64,000 nt of DNA from Diospyros lotus (lineage: Eukaryota > Streptophyta > Magnoliopsida > Ericales > Ebenaceae), in NCBI RefSeq assembly GCF_014633365.1, contig NC_068349.1, positions 11,272,753-11,336,752 on the forward strand, given 5' to 3'. The notes beneath the pieces were generated by a model. That model was not told the origin of the DNA, searched no databases, and saw nothing but the letters and a program-made list of their open reading frames with translations. The first letter of the stretch is position 1. Each line of letters starts with the position of its first letter. Below are positions 35,335 through 47,600 of this stretch, in pieces. A program made the position numbers and the translations under genes.

Positions 35335-37206
35335 GAGGTGTTTATACTCGTCAGTGTACGAGTGAACGTGTAGCGTAAATTTAATTTCTGGATGAGTCCA
35401 GGTCGATTCACTGGAAGATTGTCTATGGACATAAATAATTTTACCAAGATTTTTGAATTTGAACAGTAGTGTGTTTAATTAAGCTAAGAGTTGCAAAAAA
35501 AATAATGAAATAAATGATAACTAAGTGTAGAGACCCTTGAGTCACAGCAAGTTTAATACCAATCCCATGATTTCCCAATGGCTAGATAACTGAAACACAA
35601 ATCTAGACAAATTTGTAAGGCTTTGCTATTAAAATGTATTCCAAGATCAATAGCTCTAGATTTAGTAATTTCCATATATGATATGAGAAATTCTAAGTTA
35701 AATAACTACCATAAATTGAGATACATTCAATATGCAGAAAATAATTCACTTGAATTTAGGAATAGCGGCATCTTCAGTTTTAGTAACCTCCATACATGAT
35801 ATGGAGACTCTAAGCTAGGCTCATGCTTATAATTTAGATCCAAAAATTCAATGCACACACAACACTTAAGTTAACCAGATTTCTATTCATGCATATGGGG
35901 TTCGGTTATTCTAGACAGTCTATGACACTGAATTGCTCAGCCACAAATTTCTATTATTATATGCAAAAGATTACAAAGTATAGAAGAAAAAAATAAAGTT
36001 ACAAAATGTAAGCCTTCAGTGTGTAATTTGCAGTGTTTAAAGTGTCAAGAACTTAATTCTGAAAATCAAAGGTGCAACTAAACTTACTTAACTAAAAATG
36101 GTTGAGATGAAGTTTCTTGAACAAAGACAAGACGAATCTGTTTAATCGAAAATGGAAGAAAAGAACATTGCAAGGAAATAAAGAAAATAAAATAACCAGA
36201 CATATTGACAGTAGCTGAGTCTCTGCTTCAAGGTAACTAGTAAGGAGATTTTGATGATAGCCACGATCTGGAAAAAACCTTTAGAAAAATTTCATCCCCC
36301 CCAAAAAAAATCGCCCTTCTTCAATGAGCATTAGCCTCTTTATATTTCTTTCTAACGGAACTCTCCATTTTCAAATCTCTCAACAATTCTTTTTCATTTC
36401 TCATTATTCCTCATCATTCCTCTGCCCATGCTCCTGCAAAAAGACTATCCACTCATGCTCACTTTTTAGATGTAAAGCATATCTGTACTCAATTTGTTTC
36501 CATCATGCGAAGGTGTGCTCGATGCAATTATTCCTCATGTATTCGGATATGTAATGTAATATCCGGATATGACTTCACTAATATTCAGACACGTTGTGGG
36601 GTATCCGATGTTAGTCTTTGCCTCTTCTCTCTGATATCCGGATACGTTGTGCAGTATCCGGATGTGTTGCGCGAGTCTTGTGTCTTGTATCCGGATGCTT
36701 CAGTGACTCATCCGGATGAGGTTTCATTAATATCCAGATATGTTGTATGATATCCGGATGCTTCTTCTTTGGATTTCTCTTGTATCCGGATGTGTTTAGG
36801 GACATCCGGATATATACTCTTCATATCTGGATACGTTGTGAGGTATTCGAATATCTCTCTTGGCAGCTTCTTCATTTGTATCCGGATGCGCTGAGTGGCA
36901 TCCGGATGTAGCATCTTCATATCCGGATGGCCTTGGATGGCTATCCGGATACGTCTTCATGCATTCGGATGCGGCATCTTCATATCCGGATGTTCTTGGA
37001 TGGTCATCCGGATGTGCTGAGTAACATCCGGATGTTCTCTCTCCACACACCCAGATATGACTTTGATCACTTATGCAATTTGCATGGCTTAGGCACAATT
37101 TCAATAAGTCCTTGCAAAAAATAAATAAACATGCCAAATCATCATATTCATTAGATAAAAAATGGATAAAAATATGATAATATTTGACATATTTAACCAC
37201 TAATCA
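35335..37206. repeat. Dispersed repeat, copy B
   Basis: It matches copy A (5208-7131) in the TGAGG(T)GTTTATACTCGTC-type header, the inverted ACTCGT/ACGAGT stem (35346-35363), the CCAGGTCG...CACTGG block, the TACCAAT block, the CATGATATGGAGACTCTAAGCT-type blocks and the terminal ACCACTAATCA. Its 3' third, unlike copy A, is an array of ATCCGGAT motifs. No long ORF is convincing. Confidence 0.55.
36541..37060. repeat. Array of ATCCGGAT palindromes
   Basis: Fifteen exact copies of the 8-bp palindrome ATCCGGAT and about seven one- or two-base variants (ATTCGGAT, ATCCAGAT, ATCTGGAT, ATCCGATG) occur in roughly 520 bp. They are usually preceded by T or C and followed by ATG, GTG, GCT or ACG. Spacing varies between about 16 and 60 bp. 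Overlapping minus-strand ORFs here read as HPD...SGYEDA-type repeats, a by-product of the motif. Confidence 0.9.
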
Positions 37207-37890
37207 ACTACTACTTGATAAGGGTTAGAAACACTACATTTACATGCATGAATGATGTAAAGCATGAACTGTTTTGAATTGTCATATCAGGGGATATACT
37301 GTTTGAGCTAAAATTCTGTCATTACCAAGCTAAGGTGAACGTTGGACCACCTAGACCATCTACACTCTATCATTGGCTATAACCAACCATGGTAAGTATC
37401 CTGTTCTGGTCCCCATGACAAGTTAACTATACTATGGCCATAGACTCTTCAAGAAATGCAACAATATATAGCTAAAATGCATATAACTGATAAACATGCT
37501 TGCATAGCTAACAATAAATAATTCAACTATATTTTTGCATTTATGAAACTGATACTGACAACCTTCTTGTAGCTTGGAGAAGACTTAGTGAAGCCTTGGT
37601 TTCATCTCTTTTATCTCAGCTTCCTAGACAAAGAACAAGTTTTCTAGTTTTTTTTCTTTCCTTCTTTGATTCAAATTAACCAAGCAATATTAAGATTGAT
37701 GAGAATTTATTTATTTAGTAATTCAAGTCTCAGTTGAAAGCCGAGCTTGCTCCTCCTCTTGGTTCTCTCTTTTCTTTCTAAATCCTCCCTCACTTGAGAG
37801 CTCTTGGTTCTTTCTATTGAGACCACCTCTCTTATTCTCTCTATCCCACCTTTTATCTATTCCTCTCTTATTTCACTTGCCCAAGCACTT
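37207..37890. other. Intergenic DNA, nothing recognised
   Basis: AT-rich sequence without a convincing ORF. It precedes a minisatellite array. Confidence 0.4.
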
Positions 37891-38823
37891 GCAAGAGATG
37901 CCAAACTTCTCAATTTGCTAGATTAATCCATTTTTACACTATGTAGGTGTTCTACCACCTCCACGGAGACTACACCTTGTTTGAAACTGTCAAATTCTAG
38001 TAGGCTCTGGATTTTAAAGGTTAGCTGAGAGCTTCAAATTCCAGTAAGAATTTTTTGTTTCCCTTCTATAATTGTGTTAGATCATTTCTAAATGGTTCTC
38101 ATCATGATAAATTGCCTAAATATTTGCAAGAGATGCCAAACTTCTCAATTTTCTAGATTAATCCTTTTTTATACTATGTAGGTGTTCTACCACCTCCACT
38201 AGGCTACAACTCGTTTGAAACTGACAAATTCTAGTAAGCTCTGGATTTTAAAGGTTAGCTGAGAGCTTCAAATTCCAGTAAGATTTTTTTTTTTCCTTCT
38301 ATAATTGTGTTAGATCATTTCTAAATGGTTCTCATCATGATAAATTGCCTAAATATTTGCAAGAGATGCCAAACTTCTCAATTTGCTAGATTAATCCGTT
38401 TTTATACTATGTAGGTGTTCTACCACCTCCAAGAGGCTACACCTCGTTTGAAACTGGCAAATTCTAGTAAGCTCTGGATTTTAAAGGTTAGCTGAGAGCT
38501 TCAAATTCCAGTAAGAATTTTTTTTTTTCCCTTCTATAATTATGTTAGATCATTTCTAAATGGTTCTCATCATGATAAATTGCCTAAGTATTTTCAAGAG
38601 ATGCCAAACTTCTCAATTTGCTAGATTAATCCGTTTTTATACTATGTACGTGTTCTACCACCTCCGAGAGGCTACACCTCGTTTGAAACTGGAAATTCTA
38701 GTAAGCTTTGGATTTTAAAGGTTAGCTGAGACCTTCAAATTTCAGTAAGAACTTTTTTTTTCCTTCTATAATTGTGTTAGATCATTTCTAAATGGTTCTC
38801 ATCATGATAAATTGCCTAAATAT
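37891..38823. repeat. 234-bp tandem repeat, four copies
   Basis: Units begin at 37891, 38126, 38359 and 38594 with (G/T)CAAGAGATGCCAAACTTCTC and end with GATAAATTGCCTAAATAT. Copies are about 90 % or more alike by eye, differing mainly in the T-run length and single bases. No long ORF is conserved between units. Confidence 0.92.
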
Positions 38824-41570
38824 AACACCCAATCTTCTAGTAATTAAGTTGTTTAGTACCTAGTATTTTTAAGACTCCAAACCTCAGTTGCACCCCCAAC
38901 AATCAAGTTTGTCAGCCCCACCTCATGGAAAATAGATTAATCACTATGTTCTTTATTTCTATCCCTCGGTGCTTTCACTTGACCAATTCCCTAAACTTCT
39001 CAATTGCAAAAAGGAGACTTCCTTTTGTATCCCTAAAAACAGTCGCTGCCTTAAGTGATGAAAAATAAATCATCATCTTAATTTGCTATTAAGTTGACAC
39101 CTCACCATCTTAATGCCACCTTTAATTCCAACATTTTACCCCTTTTGCTTGGAGAATGTCAAAACCACCACTTAGCACTCTTGGCTGATCACTTTTGTTA
39201 GTTTATTCTAATAATTTTAGCCACTTTAGTTTTCATCTCATGAAGTTTAGCACACAATCAGCCAACTTGCTATGAAAATTGGCCACTAAAGTGACCATTT
39301 CAAGATAACTTCAGCCACTTTGTCTTGAATCACCACTTAAGATGCCACCACATGCATGGAATCTCGCACCTAAAGATCACTTGGCAACTTGTTTTTCTCA
39401 ACTCAATTAATCTCATGTGAAAGTGTCACGGCACATCAAAGGCCCATGATTGATGTCCAACCCTTAATAAGCCAAAGGCCCCTTAGGATTAAGCAAACCT
39501 CTGTATGTATCATATCATGACAATAATAACTATCTATGAAGCACAAACACTTCCTAGGGGCTGTTGTATTGGTGTCACCATCAGAGTGTCGAACACGCCT
39601 CCGACACACCCATGTGGCATGTTCACACTTTCTTAAAATTTTTTAAAAGGATAAGGGAGGGGACACTTATAGGATACACGCAGCACTTATGCAGACACTT
39701 TGAAGACTACAAAATAAGGTTTCTTTGTTATTCTTTAGTTTTACAATTTGGTAATTGTGTGATTATTTTGTTTTTCCATGTTTTGATTACATAACTATTT
39801 AATTTTCATACCTTTCATGCTTCTATTCACTACCAGTTTTTACATTGATTGGATTGTAAGTGACGAAGACAACTAGATTATGAGTTGATTGCTAATTAGA
39901 TTAGAGTTATTCATTTATAATTTAAACTTATGAACTTTAATGCATGTTTGTGAGTTTGGAATATAGTTTTGAATCTTTTGATACTTTATTATGTTTTAAA
40001 AATATAAAAATTATTTTATTAATTCGTGTATCTCGATTGTGTCATGTCCTACTTTTTTGTACAATCCCTACCTATAGCAATCCTGCAACTACTTAGAATA
40101 ATAAAAATTACTAAGACAAAACTAATGCTCACAAGAACAAAGTGGGTCGTACTAAAATGAAATAACTAAGCTAAACTAGACTAGACTTGACTTCTTCCAA
40201 TAGTCTGATGCCTCGGCTTAACAATTGAAACTACTACCCAAAAATTTAAAAGAATCTCTAATGAGTTGAAACCTAGTGAGCAAAGTAATATATCATGGGG
40301 AATCGGGACAAGTAATATGCATGAGCTTTTATTCAAGAAATATTTTCTCATGAAATAAATGCAAGAAAAATTATTTTTTGTAATAAGGCAAATAAATTAT
40401 TTTTCAAGAAAATTCGTTTTTTTCCAAATAAATTATTTTCTTTTTGAAAGTGATTGAGAAACCAATAGGTTCAATTTCTTGGGAGTACCCTAAGCAAAAT
40501 GAATCCATATAACAATTATTGGTTGCATCTGTGTCAATGGAAATCCGTGTGTGTTGGACGACACACGATTAGCATTATCCCTGCAAACTTTGGTTGTCAA
40601 GATGCACCAAGGCTAATGTTTATTGACATTAACTTGTAGTACTCTAACAAAGGTTCTCCCCAAAATATTTCTTATGATCTTAATTTCATGTATCCATCAA
40701 GTATACTAAGAATACCACTCATAACAAATCAATCATAAACATTTAACAATCTGGTTTGTAACAAAACAATCCTTTTGCAATCAAATCCATAGCAAATATC
40801 AATTAACCATTGAGCAGGCAAAAGGAGTAATAAAAGACTTATCCCTGACATTTTAAGCTCCACAATTATAACATAAACAATTTGGCAGAGGAATAAAATA
40901 TTTTTCCTTTTCCCATAAGCTTTGCAAATTTCAATTGAAAGATAGTAAGTGGAAGAACTTGATTGAGTTCATTTCAGTTTTCATTATCTATTGTGTTGTT
41001 GTTAGTTAGCTATTGTGTCTTGATATATATGCTGCATGGTTTGATAGCTAATTAGTTTGGCGGTGATTAGCTTAGTGGCTTAGGCTCGACAGTATATAAA
41101 CTCAACGAGCCTTTCTCTTGTAACGTTGAGTTCATTTTTCATTCTCTCAATTGAAAGTTCTCAAGAGCATTTCTTCTTTCTCTCTCTCATTTTCAGTATT
41201 TTGTGCCCTAGGTTTCCTATTGCCCTAATTGCTTTTACAGAAATTATTGTATGCATGAGATTTGACAAGGAAATGAAAACCATCTATCACAACATACATT
41301 GTCTACTCACCTTGATCATGTCTAACTATAAGGACCAAACTTGAATGAGTGTTTCTAAAGAACTAAGCTAGACCAAAACTTGCTAAGGACTCATTCCTTT
41401 AATCCTTCTCTCTATCTTTCTTCTTTCATCTCTGACTTGCTCTCCTACCTCTCTATGTGTATTGTGTATATGCACATCTACTAATGCATTTTCCTATATG
41501 AATTTTGAATAAGATATATCCTTATTTCTATATTTATTTAGTAAAACATGTATACCTATTCCTACATCGA
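38824..41570. other. Intergenic DNA, nothing recognised
   Basis: This 2.7-kb AT-rich region has only short non-conserved ORFs. A TATATAAA at about 41094 precedes a CT-rich stretch and could be a retrotransposon or gene promoter remnant, but no product follows. Confidence 0.35.
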
Positions 41571-41574
41571 TTTG

Positions 41575-41608
<34 letters not shown>
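41571..41608. repeat. (GT)n(AT)n microsatellite
   Basis: About eight GT and ten AT dinucleotides in a row lie directly against the copia LTR that begins at 41609. Confidence 0.9.
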
Positions 41609-41899
41609 TGTAGAAATTGGTATAGATTGAATAGGAAGAGCAATGAAATTGTTCTCAGTTGATCATTATAGACACTGAATACATTCCTTATTAATAGGGA
41701 AGAAGATTACACTATAGGAAAGTTATAGAAAAGGAAAAACAAATATGTTGTACCCTATACAAGGAAACTAAGGATACAATTACAGAATTAGGAAACTTGT
41801 TAAATCAAGATCTAATCTTGGAGAAGATATTTGCCTTGACTTTAGGAAAGATAGCTCACGCTCCTTTAATCTCCTCCGATCTCTGTGAATCATTCAACA
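41609..41899 (-). repeat. 3' LTR of copia element 1
   Basis: A 291-bp TG...CA unit on the minus strand lies directly after the polypurine tract. A related fragment occurs at 43669-43819. Confidence 0.7.
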
Positions 41900-41906
41900 C
41901 TCTCCC

Positions 41907-42656
41907 TCAAGCTGGTGAATGAATATCTATCATTCCCAGCTTGCTTACAAGTTCTTCAAACCTCTTAATAGGTAGGCCTTTTGTTAGTACATCAACAATC
42001 TGATTTGCTGAAGTAACAAAGGGTATACAAACCTCCTTAGCTTCCAACTTCTCTTTAATAAAATGACGATTAATGTCAATATGTTTGGTCCTATCATATT
42101 ACACAGGATTATGTGCAATGTTGATAACTGACTGATTGTCACAACACAACTCTATTAGTCCATTGCTAGGGATTTTTAGGTCTTGCAGCACTATCCTTAG
42201 CTACAGTAGCTCAAATAAATCGAGAGTTATTGCTCTAAACTCAGCCTCTGCACTAAACCGAGCCACCACACTTTATTTTTTGTTTCTCCAAGACACCAAG
42301 TTACCTCCAAGAAAGACACAATACCCTGTAGTTGACCTCCTATCCACCAATGATCTTCCATAGTCAGTAGCCGTATACCCTAGAACTTTCATTTCCTTCC
42401 CTAGTCTGAACAACAAGCCTTTCTCAGGAGTTGTCTTAAGGTAGCATAGGATTCTCCTCATTGCTTGCATATGTTCCTCAGTGGAATTATGCATGGACTG
42501 ACTCACCAAGCTAACAACAAATGCAATGTCAAGCCTGGTATGAGATAAGTAAATCAGACATCCCACCAATCTTTGATATCTTCCTTTTTCCATAACTGGA
42601 CTGTTAGAATATCCCAACTTCTGATTAGGCTCTAAAGGAGTGCCTGTTGTCCTCCA
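41907..42656 (-). pseudogene. Copia RT/RNase H fragment, minus strand
   Basis: Reading inward from 42656, TPLEPNQKLG and YQRLVGCLIYLSHTRLDIAF mark the end of the reverse transcriptase. HMQAMRRILCYLK and DRRSTTGYCVFLGGNLVSW mark RNase H. Near 41907-41960 the terminal KLGMIDIHSPA ends with TGA at 41907-41909. Frames change around 42273, and the 5' part of the gene is gone, so it is not functional. Confidence 0.85.
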
Positions 42657-43343
42657 GTGGACAAGGAGACCTATCAACAGCTAGTAGGAATATTGATCTA
42701 TCTATCCTTAACTAGGCCAGACATCGCTTTTAGTGTGAGCTGGATCAGCCAATTCATGCATGCTCCCACGAAAAGGCATATGGATTCAACAATTCAGATC
42801 CTGAGATATTTAAAAAGAAGTTCAGGAAAAGGATTACTGTTCAGAAAGATAAATACTAGGGATGTAGTGGGGTACTTAGATGCAAATTGGGCAGGAGCAG
42901 TAGATGACAGTAAATCTACAACTGGGAATTGCACTAAAGTTTGGAGAAATCTAGTCACTTGGAGAAGTAAAAAACAAACTGTTGTTGTAAGAAGCAGTGG
43001 AGAAGCCAAGTTTCGTGCATTGGCTCAAGGAACTTGTGAGCTCATTTGGATTCAAAGACTTATGGTAAATTTAAACATGTCTATCACTAGTCCCATGAAA
43101 CTTTATGGTAATAGTAAATTAGCTATAAGTGTAGTACACAACCCAGTTCAGCATAACAGGATGAAGTACGTTAGAATCGATAGACATTTCATCAAGTCTG
43201 AAATAGATAATGGAACTATACTCTTGTCCTATGTTCCCACAACTTCTCAAGAAGCTAATGTTCTCACCAAAGCTCTATCCAAACCAAGCTTTGAGTCTTA
43301 TGTGGGCAAGTTGGGAATGATTGACATTTATTCACCAATTTGA
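42657..43343 (+). pseudogene. Copia RT/RNase H fragment, plus strand
   Basis: An open stretch of 228 codons encodes the last part of a copia polyprotein: YQQLVGILIYLSLTRPDIAF (RT end), DVVGYLDANWAGAVDDSKST and later RNase H sequence, and KLGMIDIYSPI before TGA. The usual SSAEAE motif reads SSGEAK and the GYCTFVGGN motif reads GNCTKVWRN, so catalytic or core residues are damaged. The ATG at 42657 is only the truncation edge. There are no in-frame stops, suggesting a younger age than element 1. Confidence 0.85.
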
Positions 43344-43350
43344 GGGGGAG

Positions 43351-43668
43351 TGTTGGAAAATCAGCTTCCACAATCTATGGGATTGATTGTCAATCCCAAT
43401 TATCCCACAATCTATGGAATTGATTATAATTAATCAATCCCACAATCTACAGGATTAATTATAATCAATCTTATCCCACAATTTATGGGATTGATTATAA
43501 TCAATCTTAATTGTTGGGATTGATTGATTGATGTAAATTAGTAATTGATGTAATTAAGATTCCTTCTTTTTTTCTTAGTTATAGGGATTTGATTGATTTC
43601 TTTTTCCTATATATATTGTAATTATTCCTAGTGAAGACGTAGAGAAATTTATACCAAGTTTTCTCACA
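43351..43668 (+). repeat. 3' LTR of copia element 2
   Basis: The polypurine tract GAGGGGGAG (43342-43350) is followed by TGTTGGAAAATCAGC... ending TTTTCTCACA, about 318 bp. The first third is a four-fold degenerate repeat of CCCACAATCTATGGGATTGAT. A TATA-like CCTATATATATTG is near 43606. The end at 43668 is inferred from the CA end. Confidence 0.6.
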
Positions 43669-43819
43669 ATTGTTCGCACTATAAAAGGAAACAAAAGATA
43701 CAACACAACATTAGGAAATCTCTAAAACTGAACAGCTTTCTAAATATGGAGGATAGGATCAGGGCTAATTTTTAGAAGGCTGACTTATCTCATTCTATAC
43801 TTCTGTGGATTATTCAACA
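43669..43819 (-). repeat. LTR fragment related to copia element 1
   Basis: ACTATAAAAGGAAACAAAAG...TTAGGAAATC and the end GTGGATTATTCAACA correspond in order to parts of the element 1 LTR (ACTATAGGAAAG, GGAAACTAAGGATAC, TTAGGAAAC, GTGAATCATTCAACA). It suggests that element 2 landed in, or recombined with, an element 1 relative. Confidence 0.45.
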
Positions 43820-44689
43820 GAATTCATTAAGGATGCTTATATGGTATTTTCATCTAACTATCTCTGAAACCCTTATTTAATTTGTTTCTATCTTCTTCTC
43901 CAAATCTGACTTAGTCATTTCCCTTTCTTTTCTTTTTCTCTGTTTTTTGTGCAGTATGTTCTCACATTATGCACCAACTAGGAGAAAGAAGAATGCTCTC
44001 ACAAATCGTGTGATTCGCATTTGTTTGTCTCATTCTGCAAGCAAATAAAGCTCGTGATATCTGCAGAAACACCTGTACGGGAGTTGAATTAAGAGAGGAA
44101 TAGCTTTGTAAAATTGAAATAAGTTCTTGGGTAATGCATGAAGAAACATTTTAGAAAAGACATTGCATGAGTTTCTGATAGATGGTGGTGATAAAGGTTT
44201 CTATCAAGCCGCTCTCATAGGCCACAAAAATTTGGTAATGCTATTCTTTGGAACTTGAATTGAAAGACTAAGACCCTGTTATGTTGCATGTCCCAGTTAT
44301 CTTCTATGCCATCTACTATGGAAAACATATTTATATCAAATTCTAATTTTAGCTTTAAGTCTTGATATGTTGTTGGTATAACTAACAACCTTAGTATTAT
44401 GTGCTGAGATTGTGTAACTGGAAGAGGCATAACCTCGACACTTGGAGATATTTAGATGAAATTTTTGCTTCAAATTTTCAAAATTCCAAAATTATTATCA
44501 AATTTCTTTCAAACCTCCCTATTCTAATTCGAACTCGTTCACTGGACATTCTGTCTAGACAATTTTATTTTTCTTTATTTTGTAACTCATACTTTCTATT
44601 TTAACTTATGAATCAAATATGAGCAGAACCCCTTGCCTAGAAAACTATAAATAGATCTCCCAGTATATTGTTATTTTACTTGTCATCAT
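43820..44689. other. Intergenic DNA before the pseudogene
   Basis: No homology to the PQT3-like gene 5' region (exons 1-2) or other gene was recognised. Confidence 0.4.
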
Positions 44690-47600
44690 GCTTATATCTA
44701 ATGATGCTCAGGCAGTGAAAACTGTTTACCTAGGAGTTGATTGATCTGCCATGAGACATGTAAGGTCTAGCTTGCTGTGTTTTCTTCAGTTCAAAAGCTG
44801 ACTTTTCATAGGGTCCCAAGGATTAGTTATAGTCTTTGGTGTCATTTTTACAAGAAAAAGAGAAAAAAATATTGATCTTGGTGTGATAACTTAATAATTG
44901 TGGGGCTTTGCAGCCTGAAGATACAGAATGGGATGAATTACTAAATGATTTATATGCAATTCCCAACCTGGGATGCTTCCCCTCCCAGAAAAGTTGACAA
45001 GGACAGCAAGATCAAAGCTTTAGTTAATACCCCAGCACTGAATTGGAAGAGGTGGCATGCTGTCCTGTTAATGTTTTGATGATTGGTTTCTGATTATTGA
45101 TGTGGAATAATATGTGATAGAATCTCACCTAGTCTAGTTCTTTTTGCTTGCAGTCAAACTTCTGACCATTTTGCCACTGGTAGAGGTTTTGGACGGGTAT
45201 GTGTGGACGTGGCTTTGGGGTATACTCTTGTACCAATTTTGGTTTTGTGATTAACTGTATCTGTTCATCAAATGCATGAATCATGTTGCTTAGTACTTTA
45301 GTCCATAATACCTATTGTCTACTGTGAATGTTTGTTTGGATTGGTTTCTCTTGTATTGTGGTGGTGGGTCACGTACAGTGCTTGCTTAGTAATTATGGTT
45401 TGGGGACTAAAGTTAAGTATTTTATTTCTGCTGGTCGAGGTGCTTTGGAGTGGAGAACGCCTTCACAGGGCTATGTGTGCTACAGGTGTAAGGTGCCTGG
45501 TATGTACATTTGATGATTACTTTTTTTTTTTTTTGATGATTACTTTTGAACTTATAATAAGAGGATGGACAAAGAGGAAAGAACTATACTGGCGAAAGAA
45601 TTAAAATATATTTATATAATTTTTTGTTCGGGGCATTTTATTCAGAACTGCCCTGCTAGTGGGGATCCTAATTATGACATAAAAAGAGTAAAAACCTCCA
45701 ACTGGTATACCAAGAACTATGTTAATGACAACTCAAGATGGACCATATGCGTTGCCAAGTGGAGCTGTTGCCATTTTGGAGCCAAATGAGTAAGATTATT
45801 GCTTCAGCATGGAATCTTGTATTGTTTTCTTTTGCTAGGATTCTTCTTTGTTTTGCTTTCTTTTTCTTCTTCTCTCGAAGCCACTGTTGGTTTTCTTTTT
45901 CTTGCTTTGTTTCTGGACCACCTTCATACGAGTGTTTATTCTCCATTGGATCTCTTGCTTGCTTTTGAGAGAAAAATTGAAGGGCTGCCTAGCTTCCACT
46001 CGTTCTGTTGGGGTGATCTTCCACCTGAATTTCACCCTTCTTTGTGCAAAAACAGTTATGAAACATGTAATGCTGACTGGCAAGTGCTGTTTTAGAAGTT
46101 CTTGTGACTGAGTGTATACATTTTTTAAATAACACTAGTTTTGAAGAATTTTGGGATGTCCATAGTATTTAACTTTGTTTGGTCTGCCTTGTCCTTGTTC
46201 CAGCTGGGGGAGCGGCATTATTTTAGATGTCAATGGTGGGTGTTTCTTCTTGTATTTGCTGTTCTTGCTCCTCACTTAAATGCTTTTAGTTTTATTATTA
46301 TTATTCTCAGGAAGTTACCTTCTAAATGTTTATGTTCGCCTCCACTCTCGTCTTCTGTATAATATTAGAGTGGTGGTGAGGTCATGGTTTCCTCTCATGG
46401 AAAATTTTAGTTTGTTTGGCTGGTGTGTGTTTAAATTTCAATTTTTCTCCGGATTTATCTTGCTGCTATTATTATTTAACATCTGATCTAAGTCAATGTG
46501 TGTGTGTGTGGGGGGGGGGGCGCACAAACATACTTGTTGATGATATGATATTTTTCCAAACATGGTCTAAAGAGAGAATCCAGAAAATTTGTGTCCAATA
46601 ACAATAATGTAAATGGTGGTCGTATTTCCCATTTCCGGTATTTGTATTTTATTTTTCTTTTCAATGCTTTAATTTATAACCAACTTTACTTTATCATTAT
46701 TTTGTTTTTTTTTTCATTTTTATTTTAGAGATGGACACTGAGGAATTATTTACTTGTGGAGAATATTTTTTGTTTCTAATTTTTTATTTTTACCTCTATT
46801 TTTATGTTTTTATTTCTTCAAAAAATTAGAGAAAAATAAAAAATACGTTTATTTTTATTAGATATGAAATCAATTTTAAATTTTAAAAAATAAGAGAATG
46901 CATTTAAATTCATGTTATTTTCGCGCTTTCTTTCACTTCAACGTTGGTAATCCCACAATTGAAAAGGATTAGAAAAAGAAAAAAGAGAGAATTAGATAAG
47001 ACATACGCGTGTCTAGATTCGATCTACGATTACTTTTTACGGTCAAGGCTAAGCTGTAAAAGTTAATAGCCATTGCAAACGAGAGGTCGATGATTTGCAA
47101 ATGATCTATAAGAAATAAAGAGTCAAACAATTCAAATAGTCAATTTGGGAATAAATTTACAATAAGAGAAGAGTCAAATGGTTTGCAATCCTTCAAAATA
47201 GGGGCTAAGGCTGAAGAATGTGCGATGAAAAGGCAAGGTCGATAAAGGATGTGTAGCTTGGAGGATTCAAAATAAGCATTTTCCATAGAAAATCATATAT
47301 TTTTTTCTTGAAAATGTGAGAAAATATGAATAAAATGTATAAAAGAAATATTAAAAAAGATGTTTTTTTAAAGTTTAGTATAAATTTACAAAACAGAAAA
47401 TTTGTTTTCTCTATTTTAATTTAAAAAATTGTTTTGAACATAATTTTTAATTTTCTTGTTCTTTTGATTTTTTTTTTTTTAAATGACTCCAAATTCTTCA
47501 AAGTAGACAGCCGTATTTAGATGCCGGGTAGTGAGCACGAAGGAATCTGATTTCTAGGGGAGTGCTCCACCAGGTGATGAAGCAGCCCCCCCAACAGAAA

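Larger units (their letters stand above)
41609..42656 (-). mobile_element. Truncated Ty1/copia element 1 (3' end, minus strand)
   Basis: On the minus strand, reverse transcriptase C-terminus and RNase H sequence (42656 to 41907) is followed by a polypurine tract (TTGAGGGAGAG, about 41900-41910) and a 3' LTR (41899 to 41609, TGTTGAATGATT...AATTTCTACA, 291 bp). The rest of the element (gag, integrase, most of RT and the 5' LTR) is missing at the 42656 junction, where it meets a second copia fragment in the opposite orientation. Confidence 0.8.

Noticed and set aside
36541..37060. CRISPR array
   Set aside because: Repeats are 8-bp palindromes at irregular spacing in a plant nuclear genome. There are no 25-40 bp repeats with uniform spacers.
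36708..37200. Overlapping minus-strand ORFs with HPD and SGYEDA repeats
   Set aside because: The repeats arise from the ATCCGGAT palindrome read in different frames; no start context, domain or single long frame supports a protein.
42657..43343. Intact 228-codon gene
   Set aside because: The sequence is the C-terminal piece of a copia polyprotein with altered RNase H motifs, and the ATG is internal to the ancestral frame.
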